Shown here: positions 26,945 through 36,217 of the stretch, piece after piece
Numbering within the stretch: position 1 is the first letter of the stretch
Layout: every line of letters starts with the position of its first letter
Translations under genes and position numbers: made by a program
Notes under the pieces: generated by a model
The model's database searches: none
Told to the model about the DNA's origin: nothing
Seen by the model: the letters and a program-made list of their open reading frames with translations, nothing else
Assembly: GCA_036399055.1 (NCBI GenBank)
Contig: DASWNX010000036.1
Coordinates: 124,001-188,000, forward strand
Origin: Jatrophihabitans sp.
GTDB taxonomy: Bacteria; Actinomycetota; Actinomycetes; Mycobacteriales; Jatrophihabitantaceae
Length of the DNA: 64,000 nucleotides
Direction: 5' to 3'

Positions 26945-27705
26945 CCGAAACCGATCCGATGGCCGACGAGTTCGACACGATGGCGGCCTGGACCGCCGAG
27001 GCGGTCGCCGAACTCGGCCCAGATCACGCGATACCGGCCGCCTGCCGAGGCAGCGGAAGCCCGGCCGCCCTGGAGTGGCTGTGCGACAGATTGCGGCTTG
27101 GCCCGGGGGTGCGCCTGCTCGACTGCGGGGCCGGGGTGGGCGGTCCAGCCGAGCTCGCCGCGCGGCGCCATGGGGTGGCGCCGGTGCTGGCCGAGCCGAT
27201 GATCCACGCCTGCCGGGCATCGGCCCGGTTGTTCGACCGCCCGGTGGTGGTCGCCACCGGTGACAGGTTGCCGTTCGCGAGCGGGGTGTTCGAGGCGGTC
27301 TGGAGCCTCGGCGTGCTGTGCACCGTGCCGGATCAGGCCGGCCTGCTGGCGGAGCTGCGGCGGGTCAGCAGGCCACAAGCGCTGGTGGGCCTGCTGGTCT
27401 TCCTGCGCACGGTGGCCCACCTGCCCCAGCAGCCGGAGGGCAATCACTTTCTCACCGACGGCGAGCTGAACGGCCTGCTCGCCAGGACCGGCCTCACGGT
27501 CCTGGAGCGGGCCGAGCTGTCCGACTTCGCCGACCCCGAACCGGACTGGCAGGCGGCCGCCGATCGGGTGGAGGCGGTGATCGAGCGCCGCCACGGCGCT
27601 GACCAGCGATGGCAGAGCGCCCGCAGCCAGGAGCAGGTCATCGGCCAGCTCATCTCCGAGGGCCTGGTGACCGGCCGGCTGCTGGTCCTCCAACCGGCTG
27701 CCTGA
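26941..27705 (+). CDS. Class I SAM-dependent methyltransferase
   Basis: 254 residues. The SAM-binding motif I reads LLDCGAGVGGPAELAA, with a later acidic strand (VVVATGDRLPFASGVFEAVW) as in methyltransferase 11 family enzymes. The ATG overlaps the stop of the MTHFR-like gene (ATGA), a strong hint of functional coupling: the first protein supplies C1 units and this one may consume SAM in the same pathway. Acceptor unknown. Cytoplasmic. Confidence 0.85.
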   Translation: MTETDPMADEFDTMAAWTAEAVAELGPDHAIPAACRGSGSPAALEWLCDRLRLGPGVRLLDCGAGVGGPAELAARRHGVAPVLAEPMIHACRASARLFDRPVVVATGDRLPFASGVFEAVWSLGVLCTVPDQAGLLAELRRVSRPQALVGLLVFLRTVAHLPQQPEGNHFLTDGELNGLLARTGLTVLERAELSDFADPEPDWQAAADRVEAVIERRHGADQRWQSARSQEQVIGQLISEGLVTGRLLVLQPAA

Positions 27706-27724
27706 GGTCAGCGGGGGCTCAGGC

Positions 27725-28651
27725 TCACTGCCCGGACTCGACAGCGCCTGCCGGTGCGGCGCCGGCGCCCCACTCGACGCTGTCCAGCGCTGAGCGGTAC
27801 CCGGCCACGGCGTTGCCCAGCTCGATCGCTGAGGCGCCGGCGAGCACGTCGCGCATCAGGGCCGAGGCCACCACCACCCCGTCGGCGTGCTGGCTGGCCT
27901 GCACCGCTTGCTCAGGTGAGGAGATGCCGAACCCGACCAGCACCGGCAGGCTGGTGCGGCTGCGAATGGCCTCCACCGTGGGCTGCACGGTCTCTGAGAG
28001 CGTGTCCCGGAGCCCGGTCACTCCCATGTTGCTCACGGCGTAGACGAATCCGCTGCTGAGCTCGGCGATCCGGCTGATCCGGTGGGCCCTGGTGGACGGG
28101 GCGACCAGTAGGATGAGTTCGAGCTCGGCGGCCCGGGCCGCCGACAGCAGCGGCTCGATCTCATCGACCGGGGTGTCGGGCACTATCAGCCCCGCGACCC
28201 CGGCGGCCGACAGCGTGCGGCAGAACGCCTCGTCGCCGTGGCGGCGCACGATGTTGCTGTAGGTCATGACGATCAGCGGCGCCCCTGCGTCCAGGGCTGC
28301 CACCTCCTCCAGCAGCTCGGCGGTGCGCACGCCACGCGCGAGCGCCTGCCCTGAGGCGGCTTGGATGACCGGGCCGTCCAGCATCGGATCAGAGAACGGC
28401 AGCCCGATCTCGATCGCGTCGGCGCCGTTGTCGGCGCAGGCGCGGACGTAGTCCGTCCAGTCGGAGGTGACCCCGGCGGTCACGAACGGCGCCAGTGACT
28501 TGCCGCCGGCTTCCCGTCGTCGCCGAAGGGACCGCTCCACCTCGCCCATAGCGCCCCCAGCGCCTCTAGCGCCCCCAGCGTCCCTAGCGCCCCCAGCGTC
28601 CCTGGCGTCCCTGGCGCCCCTGGCACCCATAGCCACGTGCGGGCCGCTCAT
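27725..28651 (-). CDS. trpA: Tryptophan synthase alpha chain
   Basis: 308 residues; cleaves indole-3-glycerol phosphate and passes indole to TrpB. Catalytic Glu is in [17 protein letters not shown] together with that segment's Asp residues, and the phosphate-binding GFGIS is near the C-terminus. The ATG overlaps the trpB stop by 4 bp. Before the family core (from MGEVERSL, 28549) lies a 34-residue Ala/Gly/Arg/Asp leader encoded by a tandem repeat, absent from ordinary TrpA. Translation could instead start at the internal ATG at 28549, making the repeat an untranslated spacer. Confidence 0.95.
   Translation of the reverse strand: MSGPHVAMGARGARDARDAGGARDAGGARGAGGAMGEVERSLRRRREAGGKSLAPFVTAGVTSDWTDYVRACADNGADAIEIGLPFSDPMLDGPVIQAASGQALARGVRTAELLEEVAALDAGAPLIVMTYSNIVRRHGDEAFCRTLSAAGVAGLIVPDTPVDEIEPLLSAARAAELELILLVAPSTRAHRISRIAELSSGFVYAVSNMGVTGLRDTLSETVQPTVEAIRSRTSLPVLVGFGISSPEQAVQASQHADGVVVASALMRDVLAGASAIELGNAVAGYRSALDSVEWGAGAAPAGAVESGQ
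28550..28630. repeat. 18/9-bp tandem repeat in trpA 5' end
   Basis: Three 18-bp units (28550-28567, 28568-28585, 28586-28603; the last two identical, starting AGCGCCCCCAGCG) followed by three 9-bp derivatives (GGCGTCCCT, GGCGCCCCT, GGCACCCAT). Period is a multiple of three, so expansion keeps the trpA frame and encodes Gly-Ala-Arg-Asp-Ala-Gly-like repeats. Confidence 0.85.
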
Positions 28652-29895
28652 GCCAGCAACGTCATCAGCTGGCCGGCGTCCTTGTCACCGCGGCCGGACA
28701 GCGTCATCAGCACCGTCGAGCCGGCTGCCAGATCCCCCGACCGCGCGGCCTTGATGATCCAGGCCAGCGCGTGAGCCGACTCCAGCGCAGCCAGGATGCC
28801 TTCCATCCGGGCCAGCGTGACCACCGCTTCGAGCACCTGCTCGTCGGTGGCGGTGGCGTATTCCACCCGGCCGGACATGCCGAGGCTGGCGTGCTCGGGT
28901 CCCACCCCGGGGTAGTCCAGACCGGCCGAGATCGAGTGCGCCTCCTTCACCTGCCCGTCGGAGTCCTGCAGCACCTGGGAGTAGAAACCGTGCAGGATTC
29001 CGGGCGAGCCGTCGGTCATGGCCGCTCCGCCGGCCGCCTCGACACCCACCATCCTGGCGGAGGTGTCGACGAACCCGGCGAAGGTGCCGGCGGCATTGGA
29101 GCCGCCGCCCACACAGGCCACCACCACGTCTGGCACGCCTCGACGCAGCAGGCCGGCGCACTGGCGACGGGCCTCGGTCCCGATGACGCTCTGGAACTCC
29201 CGAACCATCCAGGGATAGGGATGCGGTCCCATCACCGAGCCCAGGCAGTAGTACGCCTCATCGACCTGGGACACCCACTGCCGCAACGCTTCACTGCAGG
29301 CGTCCTTCAGGGTGCGGCTGCCGCTGGTCACCGGGACGACCTTCGCGCCCAGCAACTCCATCCGGAACACGTTGAGCTGCTGGCGCTCGGTGTCGACCTC
29401 GCCCATGTACACCGTGACATCGAGGCCGAGCAGCGCTCCGGCGGTGGCGGTGGCGACGCCGTGCTGGCCGGCGCCGGTCTCGGCCAGCAGGCGCCGCTTG
29501 CCCATGCGCTGTGCCAGCAGGGCCTGGCCGATCACATTGTTGATCTTGTGTGAACCGGTGTGGGTGAGGTCTTCCCGCTTGAGCAACAAGTTGATGCCCA
29601 GCTCCTGCGACAGCCTGGCCGCCGGGGTCACCGGTGTGGGACGCCCGGCGTAGACCTCCAGGGTCTGGGTGAGCGTGCGTTCGAAGCTCGGGTCCTCGCG
29701 GGCCTGGCGGTAGGCCGCCTCCAACTCCTCACAAGCCGGGATCAACGCCTCGGGGACGTAGCGGCCACCGAAGTCCCCGAACCGGCCGAGCGGGCCCGGG
29801 TCGGTCATCACCGAACGATCGGCCGCCAGCAGCGTCGAGGAGCCCTGCGGCTCGAACGCCACCGCCTCGGAGGGCAAACCGGACGAGATGTCCAT
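28648..29895 (-). CDS. trpB: Tryptophan synthase beta chain
   Basis: 415 residues; PLP enzyme condensing indole with serine. The PLP Lys is in HTGSHKINN, the phosphate-binding loop is [10 protein letters not shown], and [10 protein letters not shown] starts the core. The ATG at 29895 has a weak GGTGA site; a GTG nine bases upstream and an ATG at 29808 are alternatives. First gene of trpBA; no other trp gene is adjacent. The divergent GntR regulator begins 193 bp away. Confidence 0.95.
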   Translation of the reverse strand: MDISSGLPSEAVAFEPQGSSTLLAADRSVMTDPGPLGRFGDFGGRYVPEALIPACEELEAAYRQAREDPSFERTLTQTLEVYAGRPTPVTPAARLSQELGINLLLKREDLTHTGSHKINNVIGQALLAQRMGKRRLLAETGAGQHGVATATAGALLGLDVTVYMGEVDTERQQLNVFRMELLGAKVVPVTSGSRTLKDACSEALRQWVSQVDEAYYCLGSVMGPHPYPWMVREFQSVIGTEARRQCAGLLRRGVPDVVVACVGGGSNAAGTFAGFVDTSARMVGVEAAGGAAMTDGSPGILHGFYSQVLQDSDGQVKEAHSISAGLDYPGVGPEHASLGMSGRVEYATATDEQVLEAVVTLARMEGILAALESAHALAWIIKAARSGDLAAGSTVLMTLSGRGDKDAGQLMTLLA

Positions 29896-30088
29896 GAATA
29901 TCACCAGATTCTCTATCTGCGCGTCCCGATCGGACTAGGCTTCGCCACGCCACCTTACCACTGCAAGGGCGCCTAGACTTCTAGAAGGGCTGACCACACT
30001 TCGGCTCGTCGGTCACTGCGTCCGGATCGGCGCGGCATGAGGGTGACCACGCCGCGCAGCCGCCGCAGACCAGAGAGAGGACGACTCG

Positions 30089-30838
30089 GTGCCCAGGGCA
30101 GGGATCTCGAAGTACCGGCAGATCAGCCAGGACCTGGCCGCCCGGATCGGAGGGGGCGAGTTCAAGCCGGGCCAGCCGCTTCCCTCGCAGGCATTGCTGA
30201 GCAAGGAGTACGGCGTCACCTTGATGACCTTCCGGCAGGCGTTGAGCGTGCTCGAGGCTGACGGTGTGATCGCTCAGCTGCCCGGCCGGGGAACGTTCGT
30301 CACGCCGGTGCCGACGCTGGACCTGCGCTCGCTGAACAGCCTGGCAGAGGACCTGCGGGCGCAGGGCGTCGAGCTGGCGACCGTGGTCCTGAGCAGCCGG
30401 CGGCGGGCGCTGCCGGCGAGCGCCGCCGCATCGCTGGGCCGGGCCCGTGGTGAGCCGGCCCTGCGGCTGGAGCGGCTGCGCCGGATCGGGCGCCGCCCGG
30501 CCGTCCACCAGGTGTCCTGGGTTCCGCTGCCCTGGTCGCAGACGCTGCTGAGCGTCGACTTCGAGCAAGCCTCGCTGTACCGCTCCTTGGAGCAGCGGTG
30601 CCAACTGGCGATCGTGCGGGCCACGGAGAGCCTTCGGGCCAGGGCGCTGCCGGCCTCGGTCGCCGCAGCGGTCGGCAAGCCCGCCGGCCGGCCGGTGCTG
30701 GTCGCCGAGCGGATCACCTACGACGCCCGTGACACACCTGTCGTCTATGACCTGGCCACGATCGTCGATGACTCGATTTCCATTCTCGCCCGCCGTGCCC
30801 AACGCGGCGTCGAGCTGTCCTGGGAGGCCGAATCCTGA
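30089..30838 (+). CDS. GntR family regulator (UTRA type)
   Basis: 249 residues. N-terminal winged helix (GEFKPGQPLPSQALLSKEYG, then LPGRGTFV) and a C-terminal UTRA/HutC-like effector domain (about 85-245). GTG start with an AGAGAGG element upstream. Divergent from trpBA and 119 bp upstream of, and codirectional with, tryptophan 2,3-dioxygenase, so it may control tryptophan breakdown, biosynthesis or both in response to tryptophan or kynurenine (inference from position). Confidence 0.88.
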   Translation: MPRAGISKYRQISQDLAARIGGGEFKPGQPLPSQALLSKEYGVTLMTFRQALSVLEADGVIAQLPGRGTFVTPVPTLDLRSLNSLAEDLRAQGVELATVVLSSRRRALPASAAASLGRARGEPALRLERLRRIGRRPAVHQVSWVPLPWSQTLLSVDFEQASLYRSLEQRCQLAIVRATESLRARALPASVAAAVGKPAGRPVLVAERITYDARDTPVVYDLATIVDDSISILARRAQRGVELSWEAES

Positions 30839-30957
30839 GCCGTCACCCCGGCGGCGGACCCCGATCTCCCACGCCCCGGTCGATGTTATGGTGAGGTTTC
30901 TTTTGAGACTTCACTCCAGGCGACAGGCTTCGCCAGAGGTGACAGAGGGGGCCCGCG

Positions 30958-31881
30958 ATGATGGACGACGGTCCCGCGGTCGCCGCCGCCGAAGGCGCTC
31001 CGGCGGCCCGCCAGCCCGATGACCACCAGCCCGATGGCCACCACGTCGGGCGCGGCATCGAGGCCGGCATCCGGTTGGACTTTCGCGACGAGATGTCCTA
31101 CGGCGACTACCTGCACCTCGACGAGTTGCTGGGCGCCCAGCATCCCAAGTCACGGCCGGAGGCTCATGACGAGCTGCTGTTCATCATCCAGCACCAGACC
31201 AGTGAGCTGTGGCTGAAGCTGCTGCTGCACGAGCTGGACGGCGCCCGCCAGGGGCTGCGCGTAGACGACGTCGGGCTGGCCCTGAAGCGGCTGGCCAGGG
31301 TCAAGGGCATCCTGCGCACCCTCACCGATCAGTGGACGATCCTGGCGACTCTGACTCCCAGCGAGTACCTCAGCTTTCGCCACTCGCTGGCCAGTGCGTC
31401 AGGTTTTCAGTCCCACCAGTACCGAGCCGTCGAGTTCATCCTCGGCAACAAGAACGCCGGCATGCTCCAGATGTTCGAGAAGAACCCGACTGTCCACGCC
31501 CAGCTCACCGAACTGCTCGACTCACCCACGTTGTACGACGAGTTCCTGACCTACCTGGCCCGGCAAGGTCGCCCGGTCCCCGCCGCGGTCCTCGAGCGCG
31601 ACGTCACGCAGGCGCACCGCTTCACTCCCGAGCTCATCGACACCTTCAAGATCATCTATGACTCGCCGGCTGAGCACTGGAGCGAGTACGAGACCTGCGA
31701 GGCACTGGTCGACATCGAGGACGCCTTTCAGTTCTGGCGCTTCCGGCACGTCAAGACGGTGGAGCGGATGATCGGCAAGAAGACCGGCACCGGCGGGTCC
31801 AGCGGCGCGGCCTTCCTGCGCAAGGCGCTGGAGCAGACCTTCTTTCCCGAGCTCTACTCGGTGCGCACCGCGCTGGACTGA
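30958..31881 (+). CDS. kynA: Tryptophan 2,3-dioxygenase
   Basis: 307 residues; haem enzyme opening the indole ring of tryptophan to N-formylkynurenine. Family signatures: MSYGDYLHLDELL near residue 45, the substrate-pocket HDELLFIIQHQTSELW, FQSHQYRAVEFILGNKN, and the C-terminal half with the haem-ligand His around FRHVKTVERMIGKKTGTGGS. Two tandem ATGs follow GAGGGGG. It converges with the SDR, overlapping by 28 bp. No kynureninase or formamidase gene is seen nearby, so the pathway would be completed elsewhere. Confidence 0.95.
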   Translation: MMDDGPAVAAAEGAPAARQPDDHQPDGHHVGRGIEAGIRLDFRDEMSYGDYLHLDELLGAQHPKSRPEAHDELLFIIQHQTSELWLKLLLHELDGARQGLRVDDVGLALKRLARVKGILRTLTDQWTILATLTPSEYLSFRHSLASASGFQSHQYRAVEFILGNKNAGMLQMFEKNPTVHAQLTELLDSPTLYDEFLTYLARQGRPVPAAVLERDVTQAHRFTPELIDTFKIIYDSPAEHWSEYETCEALVDIEDAFQFWRFRHVKTVERMIGKKTGTGGSSGAAFLRKALEQTFFPELYSVRTALD

Positions 31882-32891
31882 GCACCGCCTGACTTGTCTC
31901 CGGCCTGCGTCGAATGCAACCGGTTGACGACGCTGGTCAGCAGCTCGCCCGGACGAGGGGTGCGGGCCAGCAGGCTGGTGATCACGCTGTGCCGCAGGAT
32001 GTGGCCGGGGTAGTTGCCGTGCACCTGCCCCAGGCCCTCCATCGGCTCATCGACGTTGTCACGGCCGTTGTCGGGCCGATCCGAGCGCATGGTCTCCTTC
32101 CCCAGCCGCCGGATCGACATCAGCGCGTCGGTCAGCGCCGGCGACACCCGCTGTCCCACGTAGAAGCCGACCGCGGCGCCGCCGACCGGAACCTCCCGGG
32201 TCGGGTGCTCGGCCGCGCGCGCGATCGCCTCGGCGACGAGTTCGGGGGCGTACAGCGGCGGCGGCGGCTTGGGCATCGATCCCAGCTTGCTGCGGCTGTG
32301 CTCGAAGAAGGGCGTGTCGATGGCAGCGGGCAGGATCGTGGTGACCGCGATCGGGGAGCCCTCCTGGGCCAGCTCCATCCGCAAGCTGTCATACAGCGCC
32401 CGCACCGCCCACTTGCTCGCGGTGTAAGGCCCGTGCAGCGGCACCGCTCGGATGCCCTCGACCGAGGAGATTCCGATGATCACCCCGCCGCCGGCACGGC
32501 GCAGCGCGGGCAGCGCGACGTGCACGCCGTGCACCTGACCGAGGAAGTTGACCCGCATCACCCGGTCGAACTCCGCGTCGGAGATGTCCTCGACACGGCC
32601 CAGGACCGCGACCGCGGCCGCGTTGACCCAGGTGTCGATGCGCCCGAATCGCGCCTCGGCCCGCTCGCCGAGCGCCCGCACCTGCTCCGGATCGGCCACG
32701 TCGGTGGGCACCGCCAGCGCGAGGCCGCCCTGACTGGCGATCTCCTGGACGAGCGAGTCCAGCGCCGAGACCGTCCGGGCGGCGACCACCACACTCGCGC
32801 CACGGCGGGCGAACTCAAGCGCCGTGGCCCGGCCGATACCGCTGGAGGCCCCGACGATCACCACTACTTGCTGAGAGAGTGTCTTTGCCAT
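31854..32891 (-). CDS. SDR family oxidoreductase with C-terminal extension
   Basis: 345 residues: Rossmann motif VGASSGIG, the NAAAVAVLG segment, catalytic GISSVEG and YTASK, then ~90 extra residues with a basic C-terminal region. The ATG at 32891 (MAKTLSQQ) fits the fold start; an upstream in-frame ATG at 32981 adds a segment unlike the family. SDRs of this long type often act on bulky lipophilic alcohols or ketones. It overlaps the 3' end of the tryptophan dioxygenase gene tail to tail. Substrate unknown. Confidence 0.87.
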   Translation of the reverse strand: MAKTLSQQVVVIVGASSGIGRATALEFARRGASVVVAARTVSALDSLVQEIASQGGLALAVPTDVADPEQVRALGERAEARFGRIDTWVNAAAVAVLGRVEDISDAEFDRVMRVNFLGQVHGVHVALPALRRAGGGVIIGISSVEGIRAVPLHGPYTASKWAVRALYDSLRMELAQEGSPIAVTTILPAAIDTPFFEHSRSKLGSMPKPPPPLYAPELVAEAIARAAEHPTREVPVGGAAVGFYVGQRVSPALTDALMSIRRLGKETMRSDRPDNGRDNVDEPMEGLGQVHGNYPGHILRHSVITSLLARTPRPGELLTSVVNRLHSTQAGDKSGGAQSSAVRTE

Positions 32892-33002
32892 CAGATGTCC
32901 CCGAGGCCGCCGACCGGTGAGCATGTCGTCCCAGCTGACCGGTACCTGGGGTGGCAGGCGGCTGTTGTCACCATAGAACATCGCGGGCTGGGCCCGCTGG
33001 CG

Positions 33003-33242
33003 TCACTGGACGGAGGACTCCGGCGGCGGCAGCTGGAAGGCACGCGCGCCCTCGACGGACTCCACCCCGGGAACGGCGCACAAGTCGTTTTGACACTCAT
33101 AGGGCGCTGAACCGCAGATGACGCCGACCTCGTTGAGCACCTGATCGACCTGCATGCCGCTGTCGCGCAGCTGGGCGGCGAGTTCCTCGATCTTGTCCAG
33201 GTGCGCGTCGTCAACGGTGACCGTTATCGCAGTCATAGCCAT
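33003..33242 (-). CDS. Small subtilase-propeptide-like protein
   Basis: 79 residues. The sequence AITVTVDDAHLDKIEELAAQLRDSGMQVDQ suggests the beta-alpha-beta ferredoxin-like fold of inhibitor I9/subtilisin propeptides, followed by VGVICGSAP and a terminal PGVESVEGARAFQLPPP resembling the propeptide tail that enters a subtilase active site. Such proteins are often misannotated as ketohydroxyglutarate aldolase. It lies 25 bp downstream of the S8 peptidase gene in the same direction. Likely role: foldase or inhibitor of that protease (inference). ATG at 33242 or 33236. Confidence 0.72.
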   Translation of the reverse strand: MAMTAITVTVDDAHLDKIEELAAQLRDSGMQVDQVLNEVGVICGSAPYECQNDLCAVPGVESVEGARAFQLPPPESSVQ

Positions 33243-33267
33243 GGCGGCATGCTACGCCGCCATCCGG

Positions 33268-34632
33268 TCACTGCGGAGCCTGCAGAAGCCCGCAGCCGAC
33301 GTCGGCCGAAGGCAGCCGCATTCGCTGAGCCTGCTGGGTAAGCGTCGTCCACAGGTGGCGCCCGGTGACGTGCCGGGCTTGGGACCACAACGCGGCGACG
33401 CCGGCCACATGCGGGGTGGCCATAGAAGTCCCTGAGATGCTGCGGTAGTGCTGGTCGCCGTGCTCGGGCCGGGGCAGGTTCCAGGATGACAGGACCCGCA
33501 CGCCGGGACCGGCGATGTCGATGTTGCCCCCGTGCACGCCTGCCAGGCTGCGCGCGGAGAAGGCCGCGATCTCCAACTCCTCGTCCAGGGCCGCCACTGC
33601 CAGGACCGACGGGCTGTTAGCCGAGATGCCGACGAAGCCGAAGCGCTGCTCAGGCGGCAGTGAGAGCTGATCGCGGCGGGCGTTGTTGCCGGCCGCCGCC
33701 ACGATCAGGCAGCCCCGGTTGAGCGCCCGGCGACCGACGACCTCATATACCTGAGAGACCTCCGGCACGTCGGCGCCGATGGACATCGAGATGATCTCGG
33801 CCCGGTTTGCCACCGCCCAGTTGATGCCGGCGAGGATAGAGGTGTCATCGCCCGAGCCCTGGTCACTGAGCACCTTGCCGACCAGGATCGAGGCCTCGGA
33901 CGCGCATCCGTAGCGCGGCATGCCGGAGGCCGGGTTCTGCGGCCCGCACGCGGTGCCGACGCAGTGCGTGCCGTGCCCGTGCCCGTCCTCGGCTGTGGCG
34001 GCCCCTTGGACGAAGGACTGGGAGGTGATGTCGCGGCCGGCGAAGTCCGGATGGCCGAAGGTGAAACCGGTGTCCAGGACCGCGATCGTGATCCCGGCGC
34101 CGAGGAAGGGCGAGGTGGAGACGCAGCTGGCCTGCAACCCCCAGCTGAACTGGGCGTCGTCTGCGAATTTCGGCGCTCGGGCCTCGCGCGCGGAGCTGGC
34201 GCCCGCGTCGGCCAGCAGCCGGGCGCTGACGTCGTTGACCCCGTCGCGATAGCCCCGCAGGTACTCATCGCCCCCAGGGCCGCCCAGCGCGTGGTGCACG
34301 TACTCCGGTTCCACCGAGACCACCGCGCCACCGGCGGCTGACAGGATCTCGCTCGCCCGGGCCGGATCTGCCGAGACCACGGCCACCCCGAGCTCGCTGA
34401 AGATGACCGCGTCGCTGGACTCGGTCTGGGCCACCTGAACCGCCTGGCCCTGGAAGTCCAGGGAGCTGACCACATTCGACACACCGGCCGAGCGCAGGGT
34501 CGCGACGTGCGCGCTCTGGTCTCCGGCGTCGGCGAAGGTGACGACCCAGCGACCGGTCTTCTGCGCCGGCCGGTCGACCTCGGCGTTCAAGCCACCCGAC
34601 GCCTCTGTCGGCTGCTGGTTCTCCGGCAACAT
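33268..34632 (-). CDS. S8 family serine peptidase (subtilase)
   Basis: 454 residues. Catalytic triad visible: Asp187 (VLDTGF), His223 (GHGTHC), Ser403 (GTSMATPH), with oxyanion Asn in AAAGNN. An N-terminal ~150-residue pro-region contains VVTFADAGDQSAHVATLR, like an I9 propeptide. The ATG at 34632 has AGGAG 5 nt upstream and yields no signal peptide (LPENQQPTEASG), so the enzyme is probably intracellular or exported non-classically. It forms an operon with the small propeptide-like gene downstream. The domain call is strong. Confidence 0.93.
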   Translation of the reverse strand: MLPENQQPTEASGGLNAEVDRPAQKTGRWVVTFADAGDQSAHVATLRSAGVSNVVSSLDFQGQAVQVAQTESSDAVIFSELGVAVVSADPARASEILSAAGGAVVSVEPEYVHHALGGPGGDEYLRGYRDGVNDVSARLLADAGASSAREARAPKFADDAQFSWGLQASCVSTSPFLGAGITIAVLDTGFTFGHPDFAGRDITSQSFVQGAATAEDGHGHGTHCVGTACGPQNPASGMPRYGCASEASILVGKVLSDQGSGDDTSILAGINWAVANRAEIISMSIGADVPEVSQVYEVVGRRALNRGCLIVAAAGNNARRDQLSLPPEQRFGFVGISANSPSVLAVAALDEELEIAAFSARSLAGVHGGNIDIAGPGVRVLSSWNLPRPEHGDQHYRSISGTSMATPHVAGVAALWSQARHVTGRHLWTTLTQQAQRMRLPSADVGCGLLQAPQ

Positions 34633-34743
34633 CACAACTCCTGGTATCGGCAGCTGGCATATCCATGCCGACGCCTTGAATCCGCCCATGTCACCCGGAG
34701 CGCAGCACTCGTCCTAAACCTCGTGAAGCGCGGCGGGCTGCCG

Positions 34744-36126
34744 ATGTTAGGCGATGTGAAAGGCATCAGCAAAGCGCGCCGCAGCACGTTGACCGTGTCG
34801 ACGGTCGCGGTGCTGGTGACTCTGCTCGTGCTGCCGCTGGGCAGCCATCAGCTCGGAGCGACCACGAGTTACGTCCCAGCGGTGCTGGCCGCGGTGGCCT
34901 GCTTCGACATCATGTCGGTCTGGCTGTTGGCCGGGGAGTACCTGGACAGCGGTGACCGCAGGATGCTGGGGATGTCGCTTGCCTACCTGTGGTCGCTGCT
35001 GGTGATGGCCGGCTACGCGTTGGCGTTTCCCGGGGTGGTGTCCAGCCATCCGCCGTTGGCCGCCACCGCCTCGGTCGCCCCTTATCTCTACATCGGCTGG
35101 CATGTCGGCTTTCCGGTGCTGCTCGGCGCGGCCTGGGCGCCCTGGTCCTTCCTCGATCGGGTCGAGCACCGGCGGCGCTCGTCGATGCTGGTCGGCGCGG
35201 TGGCGGCGATGAGCGCCGCGGCGCTGATCGCCGTGGCCGGCTGCGTGGTCTACGCAGAGCACCTGCCGGTGCTCATCCACGGCCTGGACACCAGCAGCAT
35301 GGCGAAGGTGACCGCCCCCGTGGCGCTGCCACTGGTGATAGCGAGCCTGCTGGTGTGCGCCAGGGCGGTGCGCGGGCGTGTGGGACCTGAGCGCTGGAGC
35401 AGCGTCGCGGTGCTGGTCTGCCTCTGCGACCTGTGCCTGACCTACTCCTCGCGCTACCGCTACAGCCTGGGCTGGTACACCGGCAGGACGCTGACCGTGA
35501 TGGCGTCGGCGATCGTGCTGCTGGCCATGCTGGCCTCGTTCCGGCGGCTGAAGGCCGCCGCCGAATTCCACGCCGCCTACGACGGGCTGACCGGCCTGGC
35601 CAACCGGCGCAGCGCCTATGACTCCCTCGCCGCGATGATCGCCCGGTCCCGACGGACCCGCACCACGCTGGCCGTGGTGATGTTCGACCTGGACAGGTTC
35701 AAGCAGATCAACGACGGGCACGGCCACGCGGCCGGCGACGAGGTGCTGCGCAGTGTCGCCGGAACCTTGCGCGACACCGTCCGCGACACCGACATCTGCG
35801 CCCGGGTGGGCGGCGAGGAGTTCGTGGTGCTGCTGCCCGACGCCGACCTGTCCGACGCCAGGCTGGTCGCCGAGCGGCTGCGGCTGCGGCTGCGCTCCCA
35901 GGAGATCGCCGCGATCGGCTCCAGCGTCACGGCCAGCTTCGGCCTCGCCGAGCTGCAGCCGGCAGACGCCAGCGCCGAGAGCCTGCTCCACCGGGCCGAC
36001 CAGGCGATGTACCTGGCCAAAGCACTGGGCCGCGACCAGGTCGCTGACCGCCCCGACGAAACGGTCAGGCCGCGCCGGCCGCTGGCGGACTCGGCAGCCC
36101 CGGCCACCACGCGCACCGGTCGGTGA
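34744..36126 (+). CDS. Membrane diguanylate cyclase
   Basis: About 460 residues: an N-terminal membrane region with roughly eight hydrophobic helices (about 15-270) and a C-terminal GGDEF domain (about 285-450). The active loop is intact (RVGGEEFVVLLPD), preceded by an I-site RxxD (RDTD) five residues upstream, so it should make c-di-GMP with product inhibition. The membrane part is not a family I can name. Start at the ATG at 34744 is tentative; no strong ribosome-binding site separates it from upstream GTGs. Divergent from the subtilase. Confidence 0.9.
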   Translation: MLGDVKGISKARRSTLTVSTVAVLVTLLVLPLGSHQLGATTSYVPAVLAAVACFDIMSVWLLAGEYLDSGDRRMLGMSLAYLWSLLVMAGYALAFPGVVSSHPPLAATASVAPYLYIGWHVGFPVLLGAAWAPWSFLDRVEHRRRSSMLVGAVAAMSAAALIAVAGCVVYAEHLPVLIHGLDTSSMAKVTAPVALPLVIASLLVCARAVRGRVGPERWSSVAVLVCLCDLCLTYSSRYRYSLGWYTGRTLTVMASAIVLLAMLASFRRLKAAAEFHAAYDGLTGLANRRSAYDSLAAMIARSRRTRTTLAVVMFDLDRFKQINDGHGHAAGDEVLRSVAGTLRDTVRDTDICARVGGEEFVVLLPDADLSDARLVAERLRLRLRSQEIAAIGSSVTASFGLAELQPADASAESLLHRADQAMYLAKALGRDQVADRPDETVRPRRPLADSAAPATTRTGR

Positions 36127-36217
36127 TCGCCCGCCTACTCCCCGTAACCCCGACCCCGGCGCCTCGTTACCTCACCAAAGGACACATCGGTGTCCCCGGA
36201 CAGGAGGACCAGTGAGT

